Source: JACOMY01 sp046233115 (GTDB lineage: Bacteria; Pseudomonadota; Alphaproteobacteria; Kiloniellales; JACOMY01). From it: 64,000 nt of DNA. The position numbers and the translations under genes are program-made. Below are positions 1 through 8,150 of the stretch, piece after piece. Location: positions 124,001-188,000 of the forward strand of contig JBJXHM010000006.1 of the NCBI GenBank assembly GCA_046233115.1. The letters run 5' to 3'. The notes below the pieces were generated by a model, which had not been told where the DNA came from, ran no database searches, and saw only the letters and a list, made by a program, of their open reading frames with translations. How positions within the stretch are numbered: the stretch's first letter is position 1; every line of letters starts with the position of its first letter.

Positions 1-354
1 AAGAAGGAGTATTGGGGCCTGCGCAACCTGTCCTACCGGATCAAGAAGAACCGCAAGGGCCACTACGTCCTTCTCAACGTCGAAGCACCGCCTGCCTGCA
101 TCGCAGAGGTGGAGCGCAACATGCGCTTCGACGACAACATCCTGCGTTACCTAACCATCAAGGTGAAGGCGCTGGATCCCAATCCCTCCGCCATCCTGCA
201 GCGCCGCGATCGCGACGACCGTCGTGACGACCGCCGCGGCGGTCGTGGCCGAGACGGTGATCGGGGTGATCGCGGCGACCGTCGCGACCGTCCGCGCGAC
301 GGCGGCATGCGCGAGCAGGGCGTGCGCGCGGCAACCCAGGGCACGGGAGAGTAA
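1..354 (+). CDS. rpsF: 30S ribosomal protein S6 (3' part; start lies before the window)
   Basis: Reading frame 1 is open from the first base and ends at a TAA at 352-354. The visible part holds the S6 core (KEYWGLRNLSYRIKKNRKG, then LLNVEAP and a RNMRFDDNILRYLTIKV segment). S6 binds 16S rRNA together with S18 in the platform of the small subunit. After the core, from about base 190, the protein runs into a tail of about 55 residues made almost only of Arg, Asp and Gly, as is common in alphaproteobacterial S6 but long here. The stop is 3 bases before rpsR, so the two are co-transcribed and probably translationally coupled. The N-terminal part is missing because of the window edge, not because of truncation. 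Confidence 0.96.
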   Translation, partial: KKEYWGLRNLSYRIKKNRKGHYVLLNVEAPPACIAEVERNMRFDDNILRYLTIKVKALDPNPSAILQRRDRDDRRDDRRGGRGRDGDRGDRGDRRDRPRDGGMREQGVRAATQGTGE

Positions 355-357
355 GCC

Positions 358-615
358 ATGTCGATCGAAGTCGTCACCCGCAACACCGCGGTCCGTAAGC
401 CCTTCTTCCGGCGCCGCAAGTCCTGCCCCTTCTCCGGCCCGAACGCGCCGGCGATCGACTACAAGGACGTGCGCCTTCTGTCCCGCTTCGTCTCGGAGCG
501 CGGCAAGATCGTGCCCTCGCGGATCACCGCCGTCTCCACCAAGAAGCAGCGCCAGCTGGCCCGCGCCATCAAGCGCGCCCGCTTCCTGGCGCTGCTGCCC
601 TACGTCATTCGCTAA
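358..615 (+). CDS. rpsR: 30S ribosomal protein S18
   Basis: The protein has 85 aa, a little longer than the usual 75-80. It shows the S18 hallmarks: RRRKSCPFSGPNAPAIDYKDV near the N-terminus, then LLSRFVSERGKIVPSRIT and a basic C-terminus (KKQRQLARAIKRARFLALLPY). S18 forms a heterodimer with S6 on 16S rRNA. It lies between rpsF (3 nt upstream) and rplI (14 nt downstream) in the classic rpsF-rpsR-rplI operon, in the same order as in most Proteobacteria. Confidence 0.98.
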   Translation: MSIEVVTRNTAVRKPFFRRRKSCPFSGPNAPAIDYKDVRLLSRFVSERGKIVPSRITAVSTKKQRQLARAIKRARFLALLPYVIR

Positions 616-629
616 AGGAGGCCTGATCC

Positions 630-1250
630 ATGATGGAGGTTATCCTGCTCGAGCGGATCGAGGGCTGGGGCCAGATGGGCGACATCGTCAAGGTGCGCCC
701 GGGCTATGCCCGCAACTACCTGCTGCCGCAGAAGAAGGCCCTGCGCGCCACCAAGGCGAACATGGCCTACTTCGAGGCCCAGCGTCATCAGCTCGAGGCC
801 ACCAACCTGGCCAAGCGCGAAGAGGCTGAGCAGGTCGGCAACAAGATCGACGGGCTCGCGGTGGTGCTGATCCGCCAGGCGTCCGAGACCGGTCAGCTCT
901 ACGGTTCCGTCACGGCGCGTGACATCGCCGTGGCGCTGCACGAGGAAGGCCTGACGGTCGAGCGCAGCCAGGTGGTCCTGGATCGCCCGATCAAGACCCT
1001 GGGGCTCACCCCGATCCGTGTGCGCCTGCACCCGGAGGTCAGCGTGACCATCACCGCCAACATCGCCCGTACCGCCGAGGAGGCCGAGATGCAGGCCGAG
1101 TCCGGCGAGATGGTGACGGCGGAGAGCCTGCGCCGTGCCGCCGAGGCCGAGGACGAGGCGATCGAGGCTGCGCTGGCCGCAGCCGAGGCCGCCCAGGCCG
1201 AGGCTGAGGCTGAGGCCGGCGAGGAAGAGGCAGAGCCGCGCCCCGAGTAG
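630..1250 (+). CDS. rplI: 50S ribosomal protein L9 with long acidic tail
   Basis: The protein has 206 aa; typical L9 is about 150. The N-terminal domain starts MEVILLERIEGWGQMGDIVKV and has the RPGYARNYLLPQKKA motif that binds 23S rRNA. The C-terminal L9 domain ends near residue 150. About 50 residues then follow that are almost only Ala, Glu and Asp. There are two adjacent ATG codons, at 630 and 633. A strong AAAGGAGG ribosome-binding site at about 614-621 fits either. It is the third gene of the S6-S18-L9 operon, and a rho-independent terminator follows 29 bases after the stop. Confidence 0.97.
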   Translation: MMEVILLERIEGWGQMGDIVKVRPGYARNYLLPQKKALRATKANMAYFEAQRHQLEATNLAKREEAEQVGNKIDGLAVVLIRQASETGQLYGSVTARDIAVALHEEGLTVERSQVVLDRPIKTLGLTPIRVRLHPEVSVTITANIARTAEEAEMQAESGEMVTAESLRRAAEAEDEAIEAALAAAEAAQAEAEAEAGEEEAEPRPE

Positions 1251-1278
1251 CGCGTCCTCCGTCTCATCGCAGTTCGGC

Positions 1279-1320
1279 AAGGGCTGCTCCGGCGACCGTC
1301 GGGGCAGCCCTTCTGCTTTT
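1279..1320 (+). terminator. Rho-independent terminator of the rpsF-rpsR-rplI operon
   Basis: A perfect 9-bp stem, AAGGGCTGC (1279-1287) with GCAGCCCTT (1304-1312), encloses a GC-rich loop and is followed by CTGCTTTT. It sits just after rplI and 160 bases before dnaB. Confidence 0.85.
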
Positions 1321-1473
1321 CGGCCCGCGTATCGGATCGGTGCCCGACGGCCCGATTCGCCGGCCGAGAAAAGCATCCCCGCCTTCCACAGCCCGGGCCG
1401 CTCACGCGGCACTCGGAAAGGCCGGCAAGCCTGCTAAACTGACGACCGTGACAGTGGCGAGGCTTCAAGGACA

Positions 1474-3009
1474 ATGGCGATAGAGAACAGGCTGCCGGCC
1501 AACCGGGACGGCCTCATGCTGGGCGGACAGGAGAACCAGGTGGCGGGCCGGGAGCCCCCGGTCAACCTGGAGGCCGAACAGGCGCTGCTATCCGCCTTGC
1601 TGGCCAACAACCTGGCGCTGGAGCGGGTCGGCGACTTCCTGCGCTCGGAGCACTTCGCCGACGGTGCACACCAGCGCATCTTCGAGGCCTGTCACCGCCT
1701 GATCGACCGTGGCCAGACCGCCAACGCGGTCACCCTGAAGAACTACTTCGAGCGCGACCAGGGCCTGGCGGAGGTCGGCGGTGCGGCCTATCTGGCGCGC
1801 CTGCAGGCGGCCAGCGTCGGCATCATCAACGTCACCGACTACGGCCGCCTGATCCACGATCTCTTCATGCGTCGCCAGCTTATCGACCTGGGCGAGACCA
1901 TGGTGAACGAGGCGCACAGCCACGACCTGGACCGCGGCGCCCAGCAGCAGATCGAGGAAAGCGAGCAGCGGCTCTATCAGCTGGCCGAGTCCGGGCAGGC
2001 CGGGCGCGACTTCACCTCCTTCGCCGAGGCACTGTCGATCTCGATCAATATGGCCGAGAACGCGATGCGCCATCAGGGCATCTCGGGGGTCAGCAGCGGA
2101 TTCAGCTCGATCGACAAGCTGCTGGGCGGCCTGCACGCCAGCGACCTGCTGATCCTGGCCGCACGCCCGGCCATGGGTAAATCGTCTCTGGCCGCCAACA
2201 TCGCCTGCAACGTCGCCAGCGGCGAGCGCGAGGTGCGCGCCGCCGACGGCAGCATCACCAAGCAGCGCCAGGTGGTGGCCTTCTTCTCGCTGGAAATGTC
2301 ATCCGAGCAGCTTGCCACTCGTATCGTGTCGGACGAGGCGAACGTCAGCTCCGACCGCATCCGCCGCGGCGACATCTCCACCGAGGAGTTCAACCGCGTC
2401 TTCGAGGCCTCGCGCCACCTCGGTAGCCTGCCGCTCTATTTCGACGATACGCCGGCGGTGTCGGTGCCGGCGCTGCGCACCCGCGCCCGCCGTCTCAAGC
2501 GCCAGCAGAAGGACCTCTCACTGATCGTCGTCGACTACCTGCAGCTCATGACGGGCGTGGGCTCGCGCTCCAGCGAGAACCGCGTGCAGGAGGTCTCGGA
2601 GATCACCCGTGGCCTCAAGGCCATTGCCAAGGAGCTCTCGGTGCCGGTGATCGCGCTGTCGCAGCTCTCGCGCGCGACCGAGCAGCGCGACGACAAGCGC
2701 CCGCAGCTGTCGGACCTGCGCGAGTCGGGCTCGATCGAGCAGGACGCCGACGTGGTCATGTTCCTCTTCCGCGAGGAGTACTACCTGGCCCGCGAGAAGC
2801 CGGTGCAGCGCGCCAACGAGACCGGCGACAAGTTCATCGAGCGCGAGGAGATGCACCGCCAGCGCCTGTCTGAGACCGCCAACATCGCCGAACTGATCGT
2901 CGCCAAGCAGCGCCACGGTCCGATCGCGACGGTGGAGCTGCACTTCAACGGCGAGTTCACCCGCTTCAGCGATCTGGTACGCGAGGACCACCTGCCGGAA
3001 ATGTCCTAG
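1474..3009 (+). CDS. dnaB: Replicative DNA helicase DnaB
   Basis: The protein has 511 aa. It is the hexameric 5'-3' helicase of the replication fork, loaded at oriC and partner of primase DnaG. The N-terminal domain begins near residue 27 (NLEAEQALLSALLANN). The C-terminal RecA-like domain has Walker A ARPAMGKSS (G235-K236-S237) and Walker B LIVVDYLQLM. Helicase motif H4 is the DLRESGSIEQDADVVMFLFR stretch. The start ATG has AAGGA a few bases upstream. The first 25 residues are a short variable extension. It follows the L9 terminator and so probably has its own promoter in 1321-1473. The rplI-dnaB-alr order is typical of Proteobacteria. Confidence 0.97.
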   Translation: MAIENRLPANRDGLMLGGQENQVAGREPPVNLEAEQALLSALLANNLALERVGDFLRSEHFADGAHQRIFEACHRLIDRGQTANAVTLKNYFERDQGLAEVGGAAYLARLQAASVGIINVTDYGRLIHDLFMRRQLIDLGETMVNEAHSHDLDRGAQQQIEESEQRLYQLAESGQAGRDFTSFAEALSISINMAENAMRHQGISGVSSGFSSIDKLLGGLHASDLLILAARPAMGKSSLAANIACNVASGEREVRAADGSITKQRQVVAFFSLEMSSEQLATRIVSDEANVSSDRIRRGDISTEEFNRVFEASRHLGSLPLYFDDTPAVSVPALRTRARRLKRQQKDLSLIVVDYLQLMTGVGSRSSENRVQEVSEITRGLKAIAKELSVPVIALSQLSRATEQRDDKRPQLSDLRESGSIEQDADVVMFLFREEYYLAREKPVQRANETGDKFIEREEMHRQRLSETANIAELIVAKQRHGPIATVELHFNGEFTRFSDLVREDHLPEMS

Positions 3010-3103
3010 AGAGGATCCAAACGCGCACCTGACGGAGAGTCGCTGCGACGGGTGCGGTCTGGCAGAAGCACGCGCCAGACGCTAAAGAGAGCGTGACGTC
3101 CCA

Positions 3104-4234
3104 ATGCAGCCGGCCGGAGCCTCCCAGCCCCACATGTCATCGCCCAGCGCCATCCTCACCATCGACCTCGATGCCATCGCCACCAACTTTCGCCTGCTCG
3201 CCGAGCAGGCCCAGGACGCCGAGGTGGCGCCGGCGGTCAAGGCCAACGCCTACGGTCTGGGGCTCGCCCCTGTCGCGAAGGCGCTCTGGACGGCCGGCGC
3301 CCGCAGCTTCTGCGTGGCCCAGCCGGTCGAGGCCTTGAGCCTGCGCGCGGTGCTGCCAGAGGCGCGCATTTTCGTGCTGAACGGCCCCTTGCCGGAGGAC
3401 CTGGACACGCTGGTGGCAGCCAGGGCGATTCCGATGCTGAACAGCCCGGATCAGCTCGCGCTCTGGCAGCGCGCTGCTGCCGGCGGCCCGCCCCTGGCCG
3501 GCGCCTTGCATCTCGACACCGGCATGTCGCGGCTCGGCTTCTCGCCCGAGGAGGTCGCCCTGCTCGCCCGCGAGCCCCAGCGCCTGGAAGGCCTGGAGAT
3601 CGTCCTGGTGGCAAGCCATCTCTCCGCGGCCGAAGAGCTGGAGTCACCGCTGAACGCCGTGCAGGTACAGCGCTTCACCGCGATGGCCGACGCACTGCCA
3701 CCGGCGGCGGCCGCAGCACCGCGGTCGCTCGCCAACTCCTCCGGCGTCACCAACCCGGCCATGCCCAAGTGGTCGGTGGTGCGGCCGGGCTATGCCATCT
3801 ACGGCGGCAACCCGACACCGGGCGAAAGCAACCCCATGCGCCGCGTAGCCACCCTGGAGGCACCGATCCTGCAGGTCCGCCGGGTGCCGGCCGATACCAC
3901 CATCGGCTACAACGCCACCTACGTCACAAAAGAGCCGAAGCGTCTGGCAACGCTGGCAATCGGCTACGCCGACGGCTATGACCGAGGTCTGAGCAATCGA
4001 GGGAGGGTTGTCATTGCCGGTCGGTCAGCCGCCATCATCGGACGCATCTCCATGGACCTGACGGTCGTGGACGTCAGCGACATTCCCGAAGAGCTCTGCC
4101 GGGTGGGCAGCCTCGCGACCCTGATCGGCGAGGAGCCGGACCTGGACGAGGTCGCCGGCATGGCAGAGACCATCGGCTACGAAGTCTTGGCCCGGCTGGG
4201 CAACCGGCTTCAACGACGCTACCTGGGCGGCTAG
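3104..4234 (+). CDS. alr: Alanine racemase
   Basis: This PLP enzyme interconverts L- and D-alanine for peptidoglycan. The protein has 376 aa from the ATG at 3104, or 366 aa from the ATG at 3134 (MSSPSAILTIDLDAIATN). Neither start has a strong ribosome-binding site, so the start is uncertain. The PLP-binding lysine is in PAVKANAYGLG. The TGMSRLGF stretch and the C-terminal Tyr/Asp segment TTIGYNATY...AIGYADGYDRG are present, as is the Arg-rich GRISMDLTVVDV strand. It lies between dnaB and mlaE, with only 10 nt to mlaE, so the three may be co-transcribed. Confidence 0.95.
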   Translation: MQPAGASQPHMSSPSAILTIDLDAIATNFRLLAEQAQDAEVAPAVKANAYGLGLAPVAKALWTAGARSFCVAQPVEALSLRAVLPEARIFVLNGPLPEDLDTLVAARAIPMLNSPDQLALWQRAAAGGPPLAGALHLDTGMSRLGFSPEEVALLAREPQRLEGLEIVLVASHLSAAEELESPLNAVQVQRFTAMADALPPAAAAAPRSLANSSGVTNPAMPKWSVVRPGYAIYGGNPTPGESNPMRRVATLEAPILQVRRVPADTTIGYNATYVTKEPKRLATLAIGYADGYDRGLSNRGRVVIAGRSAAIIGRISMDLTVVDVSDIPEELCRVGSLATLIGEEPDLDEVAGMAETIGYEVLARLGNRLQRRYLGG

Positions 4235-4244
4235 GGTTGACCGC

Positions 4245-5018
4245 ATGAGCCTTCTGCGCACGCTCGGCCGCACCTTCCTGGCATTCCTCGCCGCCGTCGG
4301 CCGACTGATCCTCTTCGCCCTGGAAGCCATCTGGCAGACCGTCCGGCCGCCCTACTACCTGACCCACGTGCTGCGCCAGGTCATCGAGATCGGCTACTAC
4401 TCGCTTCCGGTGGTGGGGCTGACTGCGATCTTCACCGGCATGGTGCTGGCGCTGCAGAGCTACACCGGCTTCGCCCGCTTTTCGGCCGAGAGCGCAATCC
4501 CGCAGGTGGTGGTGGTCTCGATCACTCGCGAGCTGGGTCCGGTGCTGGCCGGCCTGATGGTGGCCGGGCGCGTCGCAGCGTCGATGGCCGCCGAGATCGG
4601 CACCATGCGGGTCACCGAGCAGATCGACGCGCTGACCACGCTCTATACCGATCCCTTCAAGTATCTGGTGGCGCCCAGGCTGCTGGCCGGCACCCTGACC
4701 ATGCCCTTCCTGGTGCTGGTGGCGGACATCATCGGAGTCTTCGGCGGCTTTCTAGTCAGCGTCTACAAGCTGGACTTCAACGCGGCCAGCTACCTGCAGA
4801 ACACGGTGAACGCGCTGGTCACTCAGGACGTGGTCTCCGGGCTGGTGAAGGCCGCCGTCTTCGGCTTCCTGGTCACCCTGCTGGGCTGCTATCATGGCTA
4901 CAACTCCAGCGGTGGTGCGCAGGGCGTGGGCAAGGCGACCACCAACGCGGTAGTCTCCGCCTCGATCCTGATCCTCTGCTTCAACTACTTCATCACGGAA
5001 CTCTTCTTCGCCAGATGA
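4245..5018 (+). CDS. mlaE: MlaE-type ABC transporter permease (phospholipid transport)
   Basis: This is a 257-aa polytopic inner-membrane protein. It carries the MlaE family hallmark at residues about 90-130: ITRELGPVLAGLMVAGRVAA followed by MAAEIGTMRVTEQIDAL. Hydrophobic helices cover most of the rest. In the Mla system the MlaE dimer, powered by MlaF, moves phospholipids between inner membrane and periplasmic carriers. The stop overlaps the mlaF start by 4 bases (ATGA), which indicates translational coupling. The usual third partner, the MCE-domain protein MlaD, is not adjacent here and must be encoded elsewhere. Confidence 0.93.
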   Translation: MSLLRTLGRTFLAFLAAVGRLILFALEAIWQTVRPPYYLTHVLRQVIEIGYYSLPVVGLTAIFTGMVLALQSYTGFARFSAESAIPQVVVVSITRELGPVLAGLMVAGRVAASMAAEIGTMRVTEQIDALTTLYTDPFKYLVAPRLLAGTLTMPFLVLVADIIGVFGGFLVSVYKLDFNAASYLQNTVNALVTQDVVSGLVKAAVFGFLVTLLGCYHGYNSSGGAQGVGKATTNAVVSASILILCFNYFITELFFAR

Positions 5019-5794
5019 CCCCGGACGATCCCCCAAAGATCCGCGTACAGGGCCTCAGCAAGCGCTTCGGCAGCAAGGTCGTCCTCGACGGATTGGACCT
5101 GGAGCTCTACCGCGGCGACTCCATGGTGATCATCGGCGGGTCGGGCAGCGGCAAATCGGTGCTGCTGAAGTGCATCCTGGGCCTGCTGCGGCCCGATTCC
5201 GGGCTTATCGAGATCGACGGCGAGCCGGCCGCCCAGTCGATCCATGACGACCGCGACGAGGACCGCGCCAACATCGGCATGCTGTTCCAGAACGCCGCGC
5301 TGTTCGATTCCCTCAACGTCTGGCGCAACGTCTCCTTCGGACTGATGCACGGCAAGCGGGTCGCGGCCCGCCAGGCCCGCGAGATCGCCGTCGAGAAGCT
5401 GGCAGCGGTCGGTCTCGGCCCCGATGTGGCGGAGCTCTTCCCTGCGGAGCTCTCGGGCGGCATGCGCAAGCGCGTGGGCCTGGCCCGCGCGATCGCCACC
5501 GAGCCCGAGATCATCTTCTTCGACGAGCCCACCACCGGCCTCGACCCGATCATGGGCCATGTCATCGACGACCTGATCGTCGCCTGCGTCGAGCAGCTCG
5601 GCGCCACCGCGCTCACCATCACCCACGACATGGCCAGCGCCCGGCGCATCTCCAAGCGCATGGGCATGCTCTACCAGGGCAAGCTGATCTGGGACGGCCC
5701 GACCCGCTCGATCGACCGATCGGGCAACGACTACGTCGACCAGTTCATCAACGGCCGCGCCGAAGGGCCGATCACGCGCACGGTCGCCCAGTAG
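5015..5794 (+). CDS. mlaF: MlaF-type ABC transporter ATP-binding protein
   Basis: This 259-aa ATPase is the partner of the MlaE permease just upstream (4-nt overlap). Walker A is GGSGSGKSVLLK (K47). The ABC signature is LSGGMRKRVGLARAIA, Walker B is IIFFDEPTTGLDP, and the H-loop is in TITHDM. The LSGGM form and the LLKCILGLLRPDSG stretch are typical of the MlaF subfamily. It acts at the cytoplasmic face of the inner membrane in retrograde or anterograde phospholipid transport. A GC-rich hairpin follows before radA. Confidence 0.94.
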   Translation: MTPDDPPKIRVQGLSKRFGSKVVLDGLDLELYRGDSMVIIGGSGSGKSVLLKCILGLLRPDSGLIEIDGEPAAQSIHDDRDEDRANIGMLFQNAALFDSLNVWRNVSFGLMHGKRVAARQAREIAVEKLAAVGLGPDVAELFPAELSGGMRKRVGLARAIATEPEIIFFDEPTTGLDPIMGHVIDDLIVACVEQLGATALTITHDMASARRISKRMGMLYQGKLIWDGPTRSIDRSGNDYVDQFINGRAEGPITRTVAQ

Positions 5795-5819
5795 TCGCGG
5801 AGTAGTCGCCGCGTAGCGG

Positions 5820-5839
5820 GGGCGCCACGACGGGCGCCC
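5820..5839 (+). other. GC-rich hairpin between mlaF and radA
   Basis: GGGCGCC (5820-5826) can pair with GGCGCCC (5833-5839). There is no T-tract after it, so it is not a classic intrinsic terminator. It could be a weak transcript end or an mRNA-stabilising stem. Confidence 0.4.
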
Positions 5840-5863
5840 GCAAGCGAGAGAGGATGCCAGGGC

Positions 5864-7381
5864 TTGGCCAAAGCCAGCACCCGTTATGTCTGCCAGAGCT
5901 GCGGCGCGACCTCCGCCCGCTGGGCCGGACGCTGCGATGCCTGCGGCGAGTGGAACAGCCTGGTCGAGGAGGCCCTGCCGCGGGCGGCCCCGCTGGGCGG
6001 CGGCAAGAGCTTGGGCAAGGCAGCGAGCGGCCTGACCCTGGAGCGGCTGAGCGGCGCCGGCGCACCGCCGCCGCGCCTGCCCAGCGGCATCGCCGAGTTC
6101 GACCGGGTGGCCGGCGGCGGCCTGGTGCCGGGCTCCGCCCTGCTGGTCGGCGGCGAGCCGGGTGTCGGCAAGTCGACCCTGCTGCTGCAGGTGGCCGCGC
6201 GCATCGCCGCGGCCGGCGGCCGGGTGCTCTACGTCTCCGGCGAGGAGGCGATCGACCAGGTGCGCCTCCGGGCCGAACGGATGGGCCTGGCCCAGGCCGA
6301 GGTCGAGCTGGCCTCGGCGACCCAGGTCGAGCCGATCCTGGCGACCCTGGAGGCCGGCCCGCCACCCGGGCTGGTCATCATCGATTCGATCCAGACCCTC
6401 TGGGTCACCGGGCTGGAATCGGCGCCCGGCACGGTGAGCCAGGTGCGGGCGAGCGCCCAGAGCTTGATCCGCAGCGCCAAGGCCCGCGGCTTCGCCCTGG
6501 TGCTGGTCGGACACGTCAACAAGGAGGGCGCGATCGCCGGCCCCAAGGTGCTGGAGCACATGGTGGATGCCGTGCTCAGCATCGAGGGCGAGCGCGGCAT
6601 GAGCTTCCGCATCCTGCGCGCCGACAAGAACCGCTTCGGCGCGACCGAGGAGATCGGCGTCTTCGAGATGACCGAGGCCGGCCTGGAGGAAGTCCCCAAC
6701 CCCTCCGCCCTCTTCCTCTCGGACCGGGACGAGGCGGTCTCGGGCTCGGCGGTCTTCGCCGGCATCGAGGGCACAAGGCCGATCCTGGTCGAGGTCCAGG
6801 CGCTGGTCGCGGGGCAACCGGCCGGCTCGCCGCGCCGCGCCGTGGTCGGCTGGGACTCCTCCCGCCTGGCGATGCTGCTGGCGGTGCTGGAGGCGCGCTG
6901 CGGCCTGCAGCTCTCGGCCAAGGACGTTTACCTGAACGTGGTCGGCGGGCTCCGGGTCAGCGAGCCGGCAGCCGACCTCGCGGTCGCCGCCGCCCTGATC
7001 TCGGCCGCCTGCGACAAGCCGGTGCCGGCCGAGACCATCCTTTTCGGCGAGGTCGGACTGGGCGGCGAGATCCGCCCGGTCGCCCGCGCCGAGCTGCGGC
7101 TGAAGGAGGCCGCCAAGCTGGGCTTCTCGCAGGCGCTGGGGCCCCGGCCGCGTGGACGCGCCGGCAAGGCGGCCAACAGTCCGCCGGAGGGACTGGCCTT
7201 CGAGCCGCTGACCCACCTGCGCGATCTGGTGGCGCGCTTGGCAAGTGGCGGCGGGAGCGCTAAGAACCTCACCGGGGACAGCCGCAGGTCTCGCGCCACG
7301 GCGCAGGCCGCAACGGGCCAGGGCGTCACCGCCGGGTCGGCGGGTCGAGAGGCAGGTATGACAAGGGGCGGAGAACGCTGA
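5864..7381 (+). CDS. radA: DNA repair protein RadA
   Basis: This is a 505-aa RecA-like ATPase that promotes branch migration during recombination. The start is a TTG at 5864, preceded by GAGAGAGGA; the protein then reads MAKASTRYVCQSCG. The N-terminal zinc finger has CQSCG and CDACGEW. Walker A is GGEPGVGKSTLL (K103), and the RadA-specific KNRFG motif is in ADKNRFGATEEIGVF. The C-terminal third is the Lon-protease-like domain (VGGLRVSEPAADLAVAAAL). The last 50 residues are a variable, Arg/Thr-rich tail. The stop overlaps the cvpA start by one base. Confidence 0.96.
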   Translation: MAKASTRYVCQSCGATSARWAGRCDACGEWNSLVEEALPRAAPLGGGKSLGKAASGLTLERLSGAGAPPPRLPSGIAEFDRVAGGGLVPGSALLVGGEPGVGKSTLLLQVAARIAAAGGRVLYVSGEEAIDQVRLRAERMGLAQAEVELASATQVEPILATLEAGPPPGLVIIDSIQTLWVTGLESAPGTVSQVRASAQSLIRSAKARGFALVLVGHVNKEGAIAGPKVLEHMVDAVLSIEGERGMSFRILRADKNRFGATEEIGVFEMTEAGLEEVPNPSALFLSDRDEAVSGSAVFAGIEGTRPILVEVQALVAGQPAGSPRRAVVGWDSSRLAMLLAVLEARCGLQLSAKDVYLNVVGGLRVSEPAADLAVAAALISAACDKPVPAETILFGEVGLGGEIRPVARAELRLKEAAKLGFSQALGPRPRGRAGKAANSPPEGLAFEPLTHLRDLVARLASGGGSAKNLTGDSRRSRATAQAATGQGVTAGSAGREAGMTRGGER

Positions 7382-8103
7382 TGGGGGACGGCTTCGGCGT
7401 GCTCGATATCGCGGTACTGGCGGTCGTGCTGCTCTCGGCACTGCTGGCGCTGATGCGCGGCTTCGTGCACGAGATCCTCTCTTTCTCCGCTTGGATCGGC
7501 GCTGGCATCGTCACCGTCTACGCCTTCCCCTTCGTGCAGCCTTATGCCCGCCAGGCAGTGAACGTGGCCATCCTGGCCGACATCGTCTCCGGCATCGTGG
7601 TCTTCCTGGTCTCGCTGGTCCTGCTCACGCTCTTCGCCAAGCTGCTGGCCGAGCTGGTGCAAGGGTCCCGGCTCTCGGCGATCGACCGCGTCCTGGGACT
7701 GGCCTTCGGGCTGGTGCGCGGCGCGGCCCTTGTCTGCCTGGCATGGCTGATCTTCGCCTGGATGGTACCCGAAGACCAGCGCCCCGATTGGATTCGGAGC
7801 GCGCGCACCCTACCCTATATGCAACAAGGCGCATCCTGGCTGCAGGACCTTCTGCCTCGCTCGTTCCTGACCTCGCTCGGCGAGACCGCCAAGCGGAACA
7901 TTGAGCTTGAGGGCAAGGAGGTCATCAGCCCTGAGAGCGCCCCGTCGGCCGTCCGCAACGAGCCGGCACCGCAGCCCAGCGTGGCGCCCGCGGAGGAACC
8001 GCAAGAGCCGGCTTATGACGAATCCAGCCGAGAATCGCTGGAGGACGCTATCAAGAATCTACCGACGGATGGCACTCTGTCTCCGCCGGAGAGTAGCCAG
8101 TGA
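7381..8103 (+). CDS. cvpA: CvpA family membrane protein
   Basis: The protein has 240 aa. The first about 150 residues hold four hydrophobic segments, starting VLDIAVLAVVLLSALLALMRG. The conserved GFVHEILSFSAWIGA and AIDRVLGLAFGLVRGA stretches are typical of the CvpA/colicin V production family. The C-terminal 70 residues are acidic and Pro-rich. CvpA proteins are envelope proteins linked to stress and purine-related phenotypes; the biochemical role is not established. It overlaps radA by one base and precedes purF, the usual cvpA-purF order. Confidence 0.9.
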   Translation: MGDGFGVLDIAVLAVVLLSALLALMRGFVHEILSFSAWIGAGIVTVYAFPFVQPYARQAVNVAILADIVSGIVVFLVSLVLLTLFAKLLAELVQGSRLSAIDRVLGLAFGLVRGAALVCLAWLIFAWMVPEDQRPDWIRSARTLPYMQQGASWLQDLLPRSFLTSLGETAKRNIELEGKEVISPESAPSAVRNEPAPQPSVAPAEEPQEPAYDESSRESLEDAIKNLPTDGTLSPPESSQ

Positions 8104-8150
8104 GCACGAGCAGCCTGTTCCAACCATCTCTTTCGGGAGCCTAGAGTGCC

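Noticed and set aside
4985..7441. Open frame of 818 codons on the minus strand opposite mlaF and radA
   Set aside because: It is antisense to two well supported genes; high GC leaves long stop-free frames. The translation is rich in Arg, Gly and Ala with no family features.
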